64,000 bases of DNA from Tepidicaulis marinus (GTDB lineage: Bacteria; Pseudomonadota; Alphaproteobacteria; Parvibaculales; Parvibaculaceae), in assembly GCF_000739695.1 (NCBI RefSeq), contig NZ_BBIO01000001.1, positions 62,001 to 126,000 of the forward strand. Reading direction: 5' to 3'. Every line of letters begins with the position of its first letter. The stretch's first letter is position 1. A model generated the notes under the pieces. That model was given only the letters and a program-made list of their open reading frames with translations. It made no database searches and was not told the DNA's origin. This document shows positions 24,733 to 33,830 of the stretch, in pieces. Position numbers and translations under genes: made by a program.

Positions 24733-27066
24733 TTACGCCACGACTGACTTGTAGGCGCCGCGAGAGTCTTTTGCGGTGCCGCCGTAGATGTGGCGGATCT
24801 TGTAAGTGAGCTTGTCGGAGCTGAACATGGAGCCCACGGTCGGGTTGTCCTGCACGAAGAGCTCGGGTTCTTCGTTCCCGTCCAGGAACCCAAGCTCGAT
24901 GATGGGGATATCGGCCGGGTCGGCCGTCACCACCCAGTCATTGACATCGGTCCAGTACCAGACGGGCATGACTTCAAGGCTCAGGCTCTGCTGGAACGTC
25001 TTGTCGTTTTCCGTGTTGCGGCGGAAAAGATCGACAGCGGCTTCCTCAAGTTCCGGCGGCACCCAAAGATAGCGCGGACCGATGCCGAGCGGCTCATCGG
25101 AGCCGGCTTCCTGTTGCTTCAACATGGCGAGGCGGGCCGCAGCGAGCGATGCGCTGCTAAGCGCCGCCGCGCCCAGATTGTTATGGCTCGCATGAAAGAG
25201 CGTGACGCCGTCATAGATGACCGGATTGGTGCGCAGGAAATCGAGCACGAACTTTGAGAGCGTGCGCTTTGCGGCCCGGCCCATTTTACCAGGAATCTGA
25301 CGGATCGCGCCGACATCATCGTTCTTGATCATCTCAAGCGTGATGGTCTCGATCCCGCCGCGCTTTGACACGCTATAGCTCGCCTTCTCGTCCGTCGGAC
25401 TGTCGAGCGCCGTATAATCACCGCTCTCGGCCACGACCGGCAGGTCACCATAGCCGCCGAAACGGACACGCTCCTGGGTGCGGAAGTCATTGATCGGCAC
25501 CGGCGAACCGGTGAGCGCCTTGTAGATGTCGTAGCTCGTCGGCGAATTGTAATCGGCGATCAAGCGGCGGTTCATCGCGTTGCCGAGCACATCGGAGAAG
25601 CTCGCACTGTCCAGCGCTTCGCGCATCAGCGTTTCATCCGCATCGGACAGACGGCCCGTCACGCGGGTATCACCCGTCACGGCCGCATAGCATTCCTTGA
25701 AGGAACGCGCGTGCCGGTGGTCCTTGTGCGAGGGATCGAAGAACGCATCGAACATGTCATTGACTTTGTCGAAACGCGACCGGCCGATCTCGATGCGCGG
25801 CGTGTCACCAAGCCCGTTCACCCGGCCGCTCTCCGTAAAGGTGGCGAGATAATCCGCTTCCTCCCGAATAGCCTCATCGACATCCGCTTCGCGGAAGCTG
25901 GCCATCTCAAGGAAGCGGGTTTTGACGCGCTTCTTGGCCGCATCCGGCAGCGAGGAGGCATCGACCTTCTCGCGCATCGTCTGACGCGCTTCGATCATCC
26001 GCAGCTCGTCGCGGGTCACGGTATCACCCGCCGTTGCCGTTTCAGCCGGCGCGGCCGTACCGACGGCTTCGCGCAGCATCGTGGTCAGCTCTTCATCCGA
26101 GAGCCGGTCCGTATTCTTACCCTTGAGCAGCCCTTTGGCTTCAAGCAGGGCGATGATTTCCTCACGATCCATAAGCGGATCTCCTTTTGCTTCGATGAGG
26201 TTGATGATGGCGCCTCCGGCGCCGGGTTCGACGATGAGATCGACGGAGTTGACGGCGGTGAATTTCACCGCTTCGCGGACCGTGACCTGGCCGGCCTTGC
26301 GGGTCTTGGCGAGCGCGCGGCTATCGATGGAGAAGCCGAAGAGCTCGGTGAGTTTGCGGCTCCAGGCTTCCCGTAGTTTGACCGCGATATCGCCTTCAGG
26401 TTCCAGGAGTACGAGATCGGCCTGCAGCTCCCCCGTGTCGGTTCCCGTACCCTCGGTGAAGGTCACATTGCGCAGCGCGCCGATCAGGTTGCGCACATCC
26501 TTACCGCCGCCGGAAAGATGCTCGGCGTCCGATTTGACGAAGACACGGGTGCCCTCGAACAGCGGCACGGCTTCGCGCAGGACGGCGTCGGGATAGTAGT
26601 TCCGGTTGCCGGAGAGCCCAGCCTTAATGATGCGGATCCGGTAGGTCGCCTCGTCCCGCGCTTCAATGAAGAGCGGCGATGCCGCTTCGGTCATCGATGC
26701 AGCCGAGCCTTCTTCGGCCGGCACGAAGCGTTTCACGACTTCCTGGGGCGTGCCCAGCGTGACTTTCGTGCCGTCGATCTCGTAGGGATATTTGAGGAGC
26801 TTGCCGTCCTTCTGCTCGACGACGATGAAATCATCGAAAAGGGCATGGACGTAAGGCCACCACTCCTCTTCACCCGCAAGCTCCAGCGCCTTCTTAACGG
26901 CGCCCTGAAGAAGGTCTCTGAGCTGCGTGAGGTCGCCTTCAAAAGCTTCCCGGACGGCTTCCGGCCCGATGATGCCAAGCGCCGGCACCTCGCCCTTCGC
27001 CTCGCGGAACGCCGCTTCAACCAGCAGAGCGCCCGAAAGGCCCGCAACGGCCACCGCGCCGCTCAT
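24733..27066 (-). CDS. Fused prohead protease, scaffold and major capsid protein
   Basis: The 777-residue protein joins parts that are separate genes (I/Z and T) in Mu. Residues about 130-290 look like a prohead protease (NRNYYPDAVLREAVPLFEGTRVFVKSDAEH with His183, and ELFGFSIDSR with Ser246). Residues 295-425 are charged and helical, as expected for scaffold. Residues about 430-777 look like a Mu gpT-type capsid (FKECYAAVTGDTRVTGRLSD, YDGVTLFHASHNNLGA, LWVPPELEEAAVDLFR). The first 120 residues are an unknown domain (EEWWPYVHALFDDFIVVEQKDGK). No stop or frameshift interrupts the frame. Self-cleavage between scaffold and capsid is the likely maturation route. Confidence 0.85.
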   Translation of the reverse strand: MSGAVAVAGLSGALLVEAAFREAKGEVPALGIIGPEAVREAFEGDLTQLRDLLQGAVKKALELAGEEEWWPYVHALFDDFIVVEQKDGKLLKYPYEIDGTKVTLGTPQEVVKRFVPAEEGSAASMTEAASPLFIEARDEATYRIRIIKAGLSGNRNYYPDAVLREAVPLFEGTRVFVKSDAEHLSGGGKDVRNLIGALRNVTFTEGTGTDTGELQADLVLLEPEGDIAVKLREAWSRKLTELFGFSIDSRALAKTRKAGQVTVREAVKFTAVNSVDLIVEPGAGGAIINLIEAKGDPLMDREEIIALLEAKGLLKGKNTDRLSDEELTTMLREAVGTAAPAETATAGDTVTRDELRMIEARQTMREKVDASSLPDAAKKRVKTRFLEMASFREADVDEAIREEADYLATFTESGRVNGLGDTPRIEIGRSRFDKVNDMFDAFFDPSHKDHRHARSFKECYAAVTGDTRVTGRLSDADETLMREALDSASFSDVLGNAMNRRLIADYNSPTSYDIYKALTGSPVPINDFRTQERVRFGGYGDLPVVAESGDYTALDSPTDEKASYSVSKRGGIETITLEMIKNDDVGAIRQIPGKMGRAAKRTLSKFVLDFLRTNPVIYDGVTLFHASHNNLGAAALSSASLAAARLAMLKQQEAGSDEPLGIGPRYLWVPPELEEAAVDLFRRNTENDKTFQQSLSLEVMPVWYWTDVNDWVVTADPADIPIIELGFLDGNEEPELFVQDNPTVGSMFSSDKLTYKIRHIYGGTAKDSRGAYKSVVA

Positions 27067-27458
27067 GCCAGTTCTCCAAGCTTGAGCGCGTGGCGGTGAC
27101 CGTCGGCTGTGACGACGGAAACCTCGTCGCCGTTCTGACGGAAAGAAAGGATGTCCGCCTCGGTGACTTCGCGGAGAACGGCCTTGAGCCGGCCGTCCTT
27201 GCCCTTCTCCAGGTCGCGCATCTCCCCAAGAAACGGGGCGAGATCGGTAGCGGAGAGTTCCTGATCGGCCTTTTTACCTGCCTTCTTGGCTTGCTCCGCC
27301 GTCTGCTTGCCGCTCTCCTTCTCAGGAGCGGCGGCGGAAGCGGCATCTGCGTCAGGGGCAGGTGCGGCACCCTGCTCCTGTTTTTCGGTTGATGCCGTTT
27401 CCGCCGCCTGGGAGGAGCTGCTTGATGCGGGTTGCGCCGAAGCTCTGTTCCGTGCCAT
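27063..27458 (-). CDS. Small head-module protein of unknown function
   Basis: The 131-residue product has a low-complexity Ser/Ala/Glu/Lys-rich first half (about 1-75) and a small folded C-terminal part (LKAVLREVTEADILSFRQNGDEVSVVTADGHRHALKL). The ATG at 27458 has CTGGAG upstream. It is the first gene of the block behind the palindrome at 27545 and its stop overlaps the start of the protease-capsid gene by 4 bp. I know no function; a scaffold or head-decoration role would fit the position. Confidence 0.7.
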   Translation of the reverse strand: MARNRASAQPASSSSSQAAETASTEKQEQGAAPAPDADAASAAAPEKESGKQTAEQAKKAGKKADQELSATDLAPFLGEMRDLEKGKDGRLKAVLREVTEADILSFRQNGDEVSVVTADGHRHALKLGELA

Positions 27459-27793
27459 GAAAATCTCCAGAAGCCTGAAATGCAAATCGGCCCCATCTCG
27501 CGGCCGTTGAAGTGCACCCTAGCGGCGGGGCTGGAGACAGGCTTGGGGTGAACAGTTCACCCCGATTTCCGGAAATTCAGGCGGCTGGGGCGTTCTCTCT
27601 TGCAGGAGAGGGAACGAAGCGGCCTTTTAAGAGCCTTTAAGAGGCCGTGAGAGGCCCTTCTTGGTGTTTCAGGGCCGGTGGTGGCCCGGCGGGCAGACAA
27701 GCGCCCACACGGGCCGGATTTTATCGATCACCGACGGCGGTCCGTTTATGCTCAGAGTTCATCTAGACTGCATCCAATGAACCGGAGGCATCC
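27459..27793. other. Promoter-bearing gap between two late blocks
   Basis: This 335-bp stretch separates the leftward capsid block from the rightward cargo gene at 27794 and must contain a promoter for each. It holds the 19-bp palindrome at 27545-27563 and GC-rich imperfect repeats of AGAGGC between 27620 and 27665. I saw no coding region. The portal/head block ends about 300 bp to the right of the cargo gene start. Confidence 0.6.
27545..27563. promoter_or_regulatory. 19-bp palindrome GGGGTGAACAGTTCACCCC (late operator, copy 2)
   Basis: A perfect palindrome with 9-bp arms around a central A, identical to the copy at 35278 except for the central base. It lies 87 bp upstream of the first gene of the capsid-tail block. 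Likely the binding site of a dimeric phage regulator such as the Mor-family activator. Confidence 0.75.
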
Positions 27794-27994
27794 ATGGACA
27801 AGAAGCACAGTGAAATGAGCATGACCATCGCCTTTCTCCTATGGGCTATTGGTGCAGCCTTTTTGATATGGCTTGGGTATCAACTCCCCGTTCCGGCATG
27901 GCTAGGAACTTTGGTGGGTTTCGGATATTTCTTTATCCTAGGATGGCTGAACGACAAGGTTCACCGCTATTATAGGACTAGAGAAGATCTTTGA
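27794..27994 (+). CDS. Phage cargo gene: small two-span membrane protein
   Basis: The 66-residue product has two hydrophobic segments (about 9-28 and 35-53, IAFLLWAIGAAFLIWLGY and GTLVGFGYFFILGWL) and a charged C-terminus. CCGGAGG precedes the ATG at the right distance. It is transcribed against the late genes from its own gap and is AT-rich. It could be a superinfection-exclusion or envelope-modifying protein expressed in the lysogen; nothing in sequence proves this. A second holin is the alternative. Confidence 0.7.
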   Translation: MDKKHSEMSMTIAFLLWAIGAAFLIWLGYQLPVPAWLGTLVGFGYFFILGWLNDKVHRYYRTREDL

Positions 27995-28097
27995 CGGCCC
28001 TGGCTAAGTCTCCTATCTTCTGGACGTGACGGCTGAGCAAATGCGAGAGCCGGTAACCTTCGGGCCCGTGCGGGGGTGTGTCGCTCCCCGCCAGCCG

Positions 28098-29489
28098 TCA
28101 CTTTCCCTCCCGCACAAGACGATGACGCGCTATCTCTCTCCGGCGCTGTTTGGCAGTCGCCCGGTGCAGGGACTGCAGATAAAGCTCCCGCCCGCTTTCA
28201 GTCCGTTTAACAACTGCCTTCCAGAGTTTCCCCTCGATCTCGCCGAAGACCAGCACCAGCCGGTCGCTTTCCTGCAAGGCCGTGCCTTCGTCCAGGAGCG
28301 CCTGGACGCGGCGGTAATCGGCCGGGGTGAACGCCTGGCCTCGCCGGTGCGCTTGCTGCTTGATATGCGTGAAGGTTGAAAGCCGCAGGACGGAAGCCTC
28401 CGAACCGAGCGCGGCCTTCAGATCCTCTCCCAGTAGACCGACGGGGAAATGATCCCGCGTCTTCGTGGATCCTTTCAGAAAGCGCCGAAAGCTCTCCGTT
28501 TGCAGCTGATCGGCAATGATACGCCGGGCTGTTGCGGCGTGCTCCCGTTCCAGGGCGCGGATAGAGGAAAGCCCCGGCGCCGCACGGCTGATCGGGGGAT
28601 TGAGTTCGCGGGCGATATTGCGCTTGCGCGGATTGAGGAAAACTTCCTGATCCGAAAAAGGCTGGCGGTCCGGCTGTGCCACACGCCAATGTTCCATGTA
28701 GGGCAAAGACAGGCAGCCGCAATTGATCGTTTCTTTGGCGGGGCCATTCGGGTCGCGCGGGATCATGAGCTCGGTGTCGCCAACGTTAAAGGGTTTGTCC
28801 ACATCGCGGATTTGCCCGTCGGTCAGATCGTGCTGCAGGCGGCTATGGATCTTGCCGGACCGGCGCCATTGCTTCTTGAGGCCTGGCACCACCTCTTTCG
28901 CCTGGCTCATCCGCTCCTGAGCAGCGGTCGAGTAGGCCCGGCCGATCTCGGTCCGCGTAATGGTGATGGCGCGTGAGCGGCTGGACTTCAAGATGCCCTG
29001 CACCTGCGTCACGGCATCGCCGGTCGTTTGCGTTCCGACAATGGAGAGGCCGAGCTGCGACTTGATCTTCGCCGCTGCCTCCCGGCTCACATCCTTGAGC
29101 TTGTCTGTGAAGAAAGTGCGCATGGCGGCAAGCTGTCTTGTGTCGGGTGACTGGAGCACCGCCGCGATATTGATCCCGCCGGCCCGGATCGGCTCATCGA
29201 TGAGCGAGACGCCGGCCTGATGGGCGGCCTCAATGCGCACGCTTCCTGCTTCGCTCATCTCCGTTCCGATTTCCGCAAGCGTGGCATCGATCGACTGATT
29301 GAGATTGGCGAGATGCCAGGATTGAAAATCGCTAGGCGCGGCCTTCAGCTCCGCCGCGATGTTCGCCTGCGCTTTTTCCAAAAGGCGTTTGACGTCATCG
29401 AGGGCAGCCCGATGAATACCGGCATAGGCTTTGATCTGCCGACGCCGTTCGGCCTGGAATGCCCGGTTGCGCTCTGCGTCGGTCGCCAT
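28098..29489 (-). CDS. F: Head morphogenesis protein (SPP1 gp7/Mu F type) with C-terminal nuclease-like domain
   Basis: In the 463-residue protein residues 1-290 form the minor head domain: a helical N-terminus, TITRTEIGRAYSTAAQERMSQ, KKQWRRSGKIHSRLQHDLTDGQIRDVDKPF and the metal-like NCGCLSLPYME motif. Residues about 340-463 (TKTRDHFPVGLL..., FTPADYRRVQALLDEG, LVLVFGEIEGKLWKAVVKRTESGRELYLQSLHRA) look like the Barnase-EndoU-ColicinE5-RelE-like (PBECR) nuclease domains attached to some phage head proteins. Such a domain could travel into the recipient cell or act on host RNA. Start overlaps nothing; portal stops 2 bp upstream. Confidence 0.8.
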   Translation of the reverse strand: MATDAERNRAFQAERRRQIKAYAGIHRAALDDVKRLLEKAQANIAAELKAAPSDFQSWHLANLNQSIDATLAEIGTEMSEAGSVRIEAAHQAGVSLIDEPIRAGGINIAAVLQSPDTRQLAAMRTFFTDKLKDVSREAAAKIKSQLGLSIVGTQTTGDAVTQVQGILKSSRSRAITITRTEIGRAYSTAAQERMSQAKEVVPGLKKQWRRSGKIHSRLQHDLTDGQIRDVDKPFNVGDTELMIPRDPNGPAKETINCGCLSLPYMEHWRVAQPDRQPFSDQEVFLNPRKRNIARELNPPISRAAPGLSSIRALEREHAATARRIIADQLQTESFRRFLKGSTKTRDHFPVGLLGEDLKAALGSEASVLRLSTFTHIKQQAHRRGQAFTPADYRRVQALLDEGTALQESDRLVLVFGEIEGKLWKAVVKRTESGRELYLQSLHRATAKQRRREIARHRLVREGK

Positions 29490-29491
29490 GC

Positions 29492-30925
29492 CTACTGCTC
29501 ATCGCTGGTTTCGCCGTCGCCGGTCTCGCCTGGCACGAAGCCATCCTCTTCGTCTTTCCGCGTGCGCTCAGCGCGGATCCGTTCCAGCTCTGCGGAGGGA
29601 TCGATCGAAAGCCCGAGCTGGGATGCCACCAAGCCGATGAGATTAAGAGCTGTTTCTTCCGAGAGAAGTCCGCGGTCAACCGCCGTTGCGGCGGCCAGCA
29701 CAACCTGCTGCAGCGCGGTTGCGAATTTCGACGTGTCTTTCGAGGTGAGTTCAGGGAAGCGGGCTTCAGGCACATAGACGGCAGGATCGTCCGAGGCCTC
29801 CGGCTCTGCGCCATAATAGGCGCGCAGACGCTGACGGATTACGAAGGTGCCAACCTCCGAGAGGATGTACCCCCAGAAGCGCTGGCGCATCGTGAAAATC
29901 TTCACCGTGGGCTCGCCCATCTCGCCCGCTGTCGCCCGGTTCACATCACCGCCGCCGCCATACCAGTGCTCCGGCAAAGTCGAGCCGCCCAGAATATGAT
30001 TGCGGAAAAGCCGCGCAAGGCCGTCGCTGTCGCTCGAATGAAGATTGGGCGCTTCGGCCTTCCACTCCTCGGCATCATTGTGAACCCGCACGCTGCCGGC
30101 GTTCGGCACCGTGATCTGACTGGCCCGCTTGTTGACCTCTTCTTCCGTCGCGCCCTTCATCGTGACATCCCAGATGAAGGCGCGGAGCAGATCCCAGCGC
30201 TCCAGCTCTCCGAACATTGCGGTGTCGTAGGAGTCGAGCCAATCGAGAAGCGCCAGCATGTCGGAATGCCCGCGCGTCGAACTCGAAAGCTGGTTGACGG
30301 CAAAGTAGAAACATTCGCCATCCTCGAATGTCTCGCGGATCTCGCGGGTACGCTGCGAGAAAACCTCTTCGGGGCCGTTGACAATGACACGGTAGCGCTT
30401 GGTGCGGCCGTGCTTATCCTTCGTGGTCACCACCCCGATCGGCTGCTCTATATTGTCGGGATCCGTCACCACGGTTTCGATCAGCGCCGGGTCGAGATAG
30501 CCGAGCCGGACATGGCCGTTCATCTCATTTACGAAGACCGGCCAGCATTGCTCACCGAAGATCGCAAGCTCGCGTACCTTCTTCGGCAGCTTGATATCCA
30601 TCTGATTGATCGGGTCGCGCCAGAAGGCATCGAGCCAGCCTTTGGCTTCCTCATCGGGCGCGGTGAGTTCCACGCCCTCCGCCAGAAGGTAAGCGACCGG
30701 CAGTTCGATGAGCCGGTTCGCCAGCATGTTCGTCCGCCAAAGATAGACGGCAAGCTCCTGCATGCGTGACTGCGTCAGCGGCTGCAGGTTGCGCATGCCG
30801 TCACCGGTCAGGCGCCGCCAGCCATGTTCTTCACCGTCGATCGTCTGCCCGGCCGCCTCGCGCATTGGCGTTTCGGGTTCCTGCTCCTTGCGGAAAGGCC
30901 GCATCATGAAATCGATCAAGCCCAT
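29492..30925 (-). CDS. Phage portal protein
   Basis: The 477-residue protein lies between terminase and the head morphogenesis gene, the standard place of the portal. It begins GLIDFMMRPFRKE, then QSRMQELAVYLWRTNMLANRLIELPVAYLLAEGVEL, and has a helical stem region (TMKGATEEEVNKRASQITVPNAGSVRVHNDAEEWKAEAPNLHSSDSD) with LGGSTLPEHWYGGGGDVNRATAGEM. It forms the dodecameric DNA gate. The acidic disordered C-terminus is usual. The start overlaps the terminase stop by 10 bp. Confidence 0.85.
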   Translation of the reverse strand: MGLIDFMMRPFRKEQEPETPMREAAGQTIDGEEHGWRRLTGDGMRNLQPLTQSRMQELAVYLWRTNMLANRLIELPVAYLLAEGVELTAPDEEAKGWLDAFWRDPINQMDIKLPKKVRELAIFGEQCWPVFVNEMNGHVRLGYLDPALIETVVTDPDNIEQPIGVVTTKDKHGRTKRYRVIVNGPEEVFSQRTREIRETFEDGECFYFAVNQLSSSTRGHSDMLALLDWLDSYDTAMFGELERWDLLRAFIWDVTMKGATEEEVNKRASQITVPNAGSVRVHNDAEEWKAEAPNLHSSDSDGLARLFRNHILGGSTLPEHWYGGGGDVNRATAGEMGEPTVKIFTMRQRFWGYILSEVGTFVIRQRLRAYYGAEPEASDDPAVYVPEARFPELTSKDTSKFATALQQVVLAAATAVDRGLLSEETALNLIGLVASQLGLSIDPSAELERIRAERTRKDEEDGFVPGETGDGETSDEQ

Positions 30926-32571
30926 CGCCGGCGTCCTCTTTCTACTGGCCGTTTAATCAGGCCCCGCGATGGCCGGTTCTCGACGGGGCTATGCCGCTGG
31001 ATGGTCGCGCCGGCCGAGGGCTGCAGGCTCTCGCCGGTCGCAGCTGCCCAGGCAAGCAGCCCGGCAACGGCACTGTCGCCGTGCCGGTCCTTGCCATCCG
31101 AACCTTTGACTTTGGCGGCCGAGACAACAGGCTTGCCGTCGCGCAGCACAATGAGCCGGTGGTCCTGCACGATGTCTTCCGATTTCGGCACGCGGATAGA
31201 GCGGCCCTCATAGGCTGAGCGGTACTTCGGAAACCATTCCGCATACCAGCCGGCGGAAAGCATCACGCACTCGACAAAGGAGGGGCCGAGCGCCTGAAGC
31301 GCAGCCTCGGCATGGCTTTGCCCGTTGCCACGGCTGTCGAACTTGGCGTTCTGAAGAAGCGGCAGATTTTGAAGGACGAACAGCATGATCTGCTTTTGCA
31401 CATCGAAGGGGATGTTGCGCAGCTCCAGCAGGAAAGCCGTGCGCCAATGGTCGCCTTCTTCCTGAAGAACCCAGATGTCTGACAGATCGCCCGACCGCCC
31501 GAAATCTTGCCCGAAGGCGGTGCGCTTGTCCTTCGGCATGGCATCGATGACGGGCCGCAAGACCTCATCGATCCATTCCTGTGTCTTACGCTCGCGCAAA
31601 GGATCGAGTACGAACTCGGCAGGGCGCGCGTGATAGAGAATCGGGATTTCCGCATCCCAGCATTGCTCGATGATCATGCGCGTGAAGTAAGCGCCGCTAC
31701 CTCGCTTCGGAATGCAATCCAGTTCTTCGGCCGCGTCCTCCGCATCCGGGTAATCCGCCCGGATGGAGCGCCGGTAATCCGCCTCGGCGTCTTGCGACCA
31801 GTCATTTCCCCGGACCAGGCAAACGCGCCGGTAAAACCCCTCGCGCAGCGCATCGTCAAAGGTGATCGTGTGCGGGGACCAGGGCAATACCTTCGCCTGC
31901 ACGTCCCGCAGGTACTCGAAGAACGGATTGTTCTCGGTGTTGTGGGTCGAGACGATATCGACGCGCCCGCCCCACATGCGGAAGGCGAGCGCGCCCTTGA
32001 CCACCTCTCTTAAGTTTTCGTGGAAAGCTGCCTCATCGATGCGCGCATGACCCTGCTTACCGCGCCAGTTATAGGGGTTCGAGGAGAGCGCCTCGACACG
32101 GTGCCCGGAGGCGAAGCGGATCTTGTAGCGCAGGATGTCCCGGCGCTCATCTTCCACCATCACGACGTCACGGAAAACAGAGATTACGCTGACGGCTTGA
32201 TCGAAGGCTTTAGCGAAGAAGGTGCAGTCCCCAATGAACTCGGCAGCCATCGCCTGATTGTAGCCCATATAGAACTGGTCCATACCGCCGGCTTCCTTGG
32301 CCGCCGCCGCCTCGATCACACTCTCTGCAGCAAGCGCGCCCCAACTGAACCCAATGCGGCGGGATTTGAGCGCGATGCGCACCGGCGAACGATCCGCATG
32401 CCAGCGCGCTTGGTAAGGCAGGAGAACATGTGGAACCTCTGCGGGCTTTAGCTTGCGTGACGCACGTTCCTCCTGGATCTCTTCCACGAGATCGAGCGCG
32501 TTCTGCAACTCCGCGCCTTCGAGAGGCGCGGAGGAAACGGTTACAGCTTCGGCGGAAACGGTCTCAGTCAT
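30916..32571 (-). CDS. Terminase large subunit (Mu gp28 type)
   Basis: The 551-residue protein has a Q-motif-like LLPYQARWHAD, an adenine-binding ATPase region (RIALKSRRIGFSWGALAAES), a Walker B candidate with GHARIDEAAFHEN, and a C-terminal nuclease half beginning GQDFGRSGDLSDIWVLQEEG. It packages DNA by headful cutting. The ATG at 32571 overlaps the DUF3486 gene by 8 bp; a longer reading would run through that gene. Confidence 0.88.
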   Translation of the reverse strand: MTETVSAEAVTVSSAPLEGAELQNALDLVEEIQEERASRKLKPAEVPHVLLPYQARWHADRSPVRIALKSRRIGFSWGALAAESVIEAAAAKEAGGMDQFYMGYNQAMAAEFIGDCTFFAKAFDQAVSVISVFRDVVMVEDERRDILRYKIRFASGHRVEALSSNPYNWRGKQGHARIDEAAFHENLREVVKGALAFRMWGGRVDIVSTHNTENNPFFEYLRDVQAKVLPWSPHTITFDDALREGFYRRVCLVRGNDWSQDAEADYRRSIRADYPDAEDAAEELDCIPKRGSGAYFTRMIIEQCWDAEIPILYHARPAEFVLDPLRERKTQEWIDEVLRPVIDAMPKDKRTAFGQDFGRSGDLSDIWVLQEEGDHWRTAFLLELRNIPFDVQKQIMLFVLQNLPLLQNAKFDSRGNGQSHAEAALQALGPSFVECVMLSAGWYAEWFPKYRSAYEGRSIRVPKSEDIVQDHRLIVLRDGKPVVSAAKVKGSDGKDRHGDSAVAGLLAWAAATGESLQPSAGATIQRHSPVENRPSRGLIKRPVERGRRRWA

Positions 32572-33133
32572 TGCCCTCGTCTTTCTCGACGGGCACACCG
32601 AGGATTTGCGCGCGGAGGAAAGCGACTTGGCTAGCATCCATGCCGTTTGAGCGCGCTACGTTTTCCGCCTTCTCCGCGGCCTTCACCCGTTCCTGCCGAG
32701 CGATCTCGTCGCGCAGCCTGATCTCACGGTCCTGATCAAGCTTCGAGGCCGAGGCGAGATCCTTGAGGGCGCGGCCAAGGAACATCGCGTCCTGCGCCGA
32801 GAGCACCACATCGTCGCCGTCTTCCCCCGCCAGGAGCGACATCAGACTTGCATGCATCAACTCGATATTGAGCCGCGCCTGCCGGTTGTCGGTCGACGCG
32901 CCAAGCCGGTCCATGATTGCGTCCGCAGCCGCCCGGCTTTCCCGGACGCGTTCCGCAATGGCGTCGATCTTCTGGGTGTGGCGCGCCAGGGCCGAGCGCG
33001 ACACATCGAGATCGAGCTCTTTCAGCTTGTCCAGAATACTGTCGATCGTCACCCCGTTCATGCGGAGCTGACCGATGAGCTCACGCACGTCGCGCGGCAA
33101 TTGGTCGATGGAAGACGGACGCGCCATCGTCAT
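32564..33133 (-). CDS. DUF3486 protein (Mu gp27), probable small terminase
   Basis: The 189-residue product starts MTMARPSSIDQLPRDVRELIGQLRMNGVTIDSILDKLKELDLDVSRSALARHTQKIDAI, the DUF3486 pattern: a small helix-turn-helix DNA-recognition part followed by a long coiled coil. It precedes the terminase large subunit, so DNA recognition for packaging is the likely role. Confidence 0.88.
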   Translation of the reverse strand: MTMARPSSIDQLPRDVRELIGQLRMNGVTIDSILDKLKELDLDVSRSALARHTQKIDAIAERVRESRAAADAIMDRLGASTDNRQARLNIELMHASLMSLLAGEDGDDVVLSAQDAMFLGRALKDLASASKLDQDREIRLRDEIARQERVKAAEKAENVARSNGMDASQVAFLRAQILGVPVEKDEGND

Positions 33134-33435
33134 TCCTCCAGATCGAGGTGCAGCGGTTTCTTGATGCCCGGAACAAGCTGCCGGCCTTCGACCACATCGA
33201 GGCCCGCCTGGGTGAGCCGCGCGCTCACATTCTCACCGGCTGTCTTGATCTCGGCGGCGGACACATCCGCCAGCCAGAAAAGGCCGGCGCGAACCTGCGC
33301 CATACTCGCACCAAAGCCGATGGCATCGAGGCCGCGCGCGAGCGAGCCATCTGCGGCCCAATAACCGCCGCCCTGTGAGGCAAGCAGCTTAAGAAGCACC
33401 CAGCGAAGATAAGGAAGATCGGCCGGAAGGATCAT
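33130..33435 (-). CDS. Mu gp26-like phage protein (VpaChn25_0724 type)
   Basis: The 101-residue product reads LRWVLLKLLASQGGGYWAADGSLARGLDAIGFGASMAQVRAGLFWLADV... and ends RLTQAGLDVVEGRQLVPGIKKPLHLDLEE. This is a winged-helix-like small protein found at this position in many Mu-like phages. Function is unknown. It overlaps both neighbours by 4 bp (ATGA). Confidence 0.75.
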   Translation of the reverse strand: MILPADLPYLRWVLLKLLASQGGGYWAADGSLARGLDAIGFGASMAQVRAGLFWLADVSAAEIKTAGENVSARLTQAGLDVVEGRQLVPGIKKPLHLDLEE

Positions 33436-33830
33436 GCACCACCTCTTTGGCTGCGCCCCTTCACAAGGGCATCCTCAAAGATCTGTGAGAGGCGGTTTTC
33501 ATGGCTCCGAAGGATGTCGTCGAAACCTTCGATACGGGCATTCACATTGGCGATGGCCGCTTCGGCCTTGTGCAGCTCGCGTCGGAGCGCGGCCAGTTGC
33601 TCGGCCGTCGGGATATGCGTAAGCGCACCCTCAAGGCGGCTGATCCGTTCGACCAGCTTGTGTTTGTCCTCGATGCGCGCATCCTCGATTTTGTCGATCG
33701 CTTCCCCGAGTTCCTTGAATTTGCCGGACCGGTCGAGTTTGAGAAGGCGCAGGAAGGCAAGGAAGCTCACCATCAGGGCCGCCCCGGAAATAATTACGCC
33801 GATGATGCTGAGGGCCGTGCCGCTATCCAT
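33432..33830 (-). CDS. DUF2730-like membrane coiled-coil protein (Mu gp25 type)
   Basis: The 132-residue product has one N-terminal membrane segment (about 6-26, LSIIGVIISGAALMVSFLAFL), then a long coiled coil (about 30-125). This matches the DUF2730/Mu gp25 family. A spanin-like or assembly role has been proposed for such genes but is not established. Its ATG overlaps the stop of the zinc-finger gene as TAATG. Confidence 0.78.
   Translation of the reverse strand: MDSGTALSIIGVIISGAALMVSFLAFLRLLKLDRSGKFKELGEAIDKIEDARIEDKHKLVERISRLEGALTHIPTAEQLAALRRELHKAEAAIANVNARIEGFDDILRSHENRLSQIFEDALVKGRSQRGGA

Noticed and set aside
28026-28379. Rightward frame over the end of the head morphogenesis gene
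   Set aside because: Mirror of a conserved gene on the other strand, no motif.
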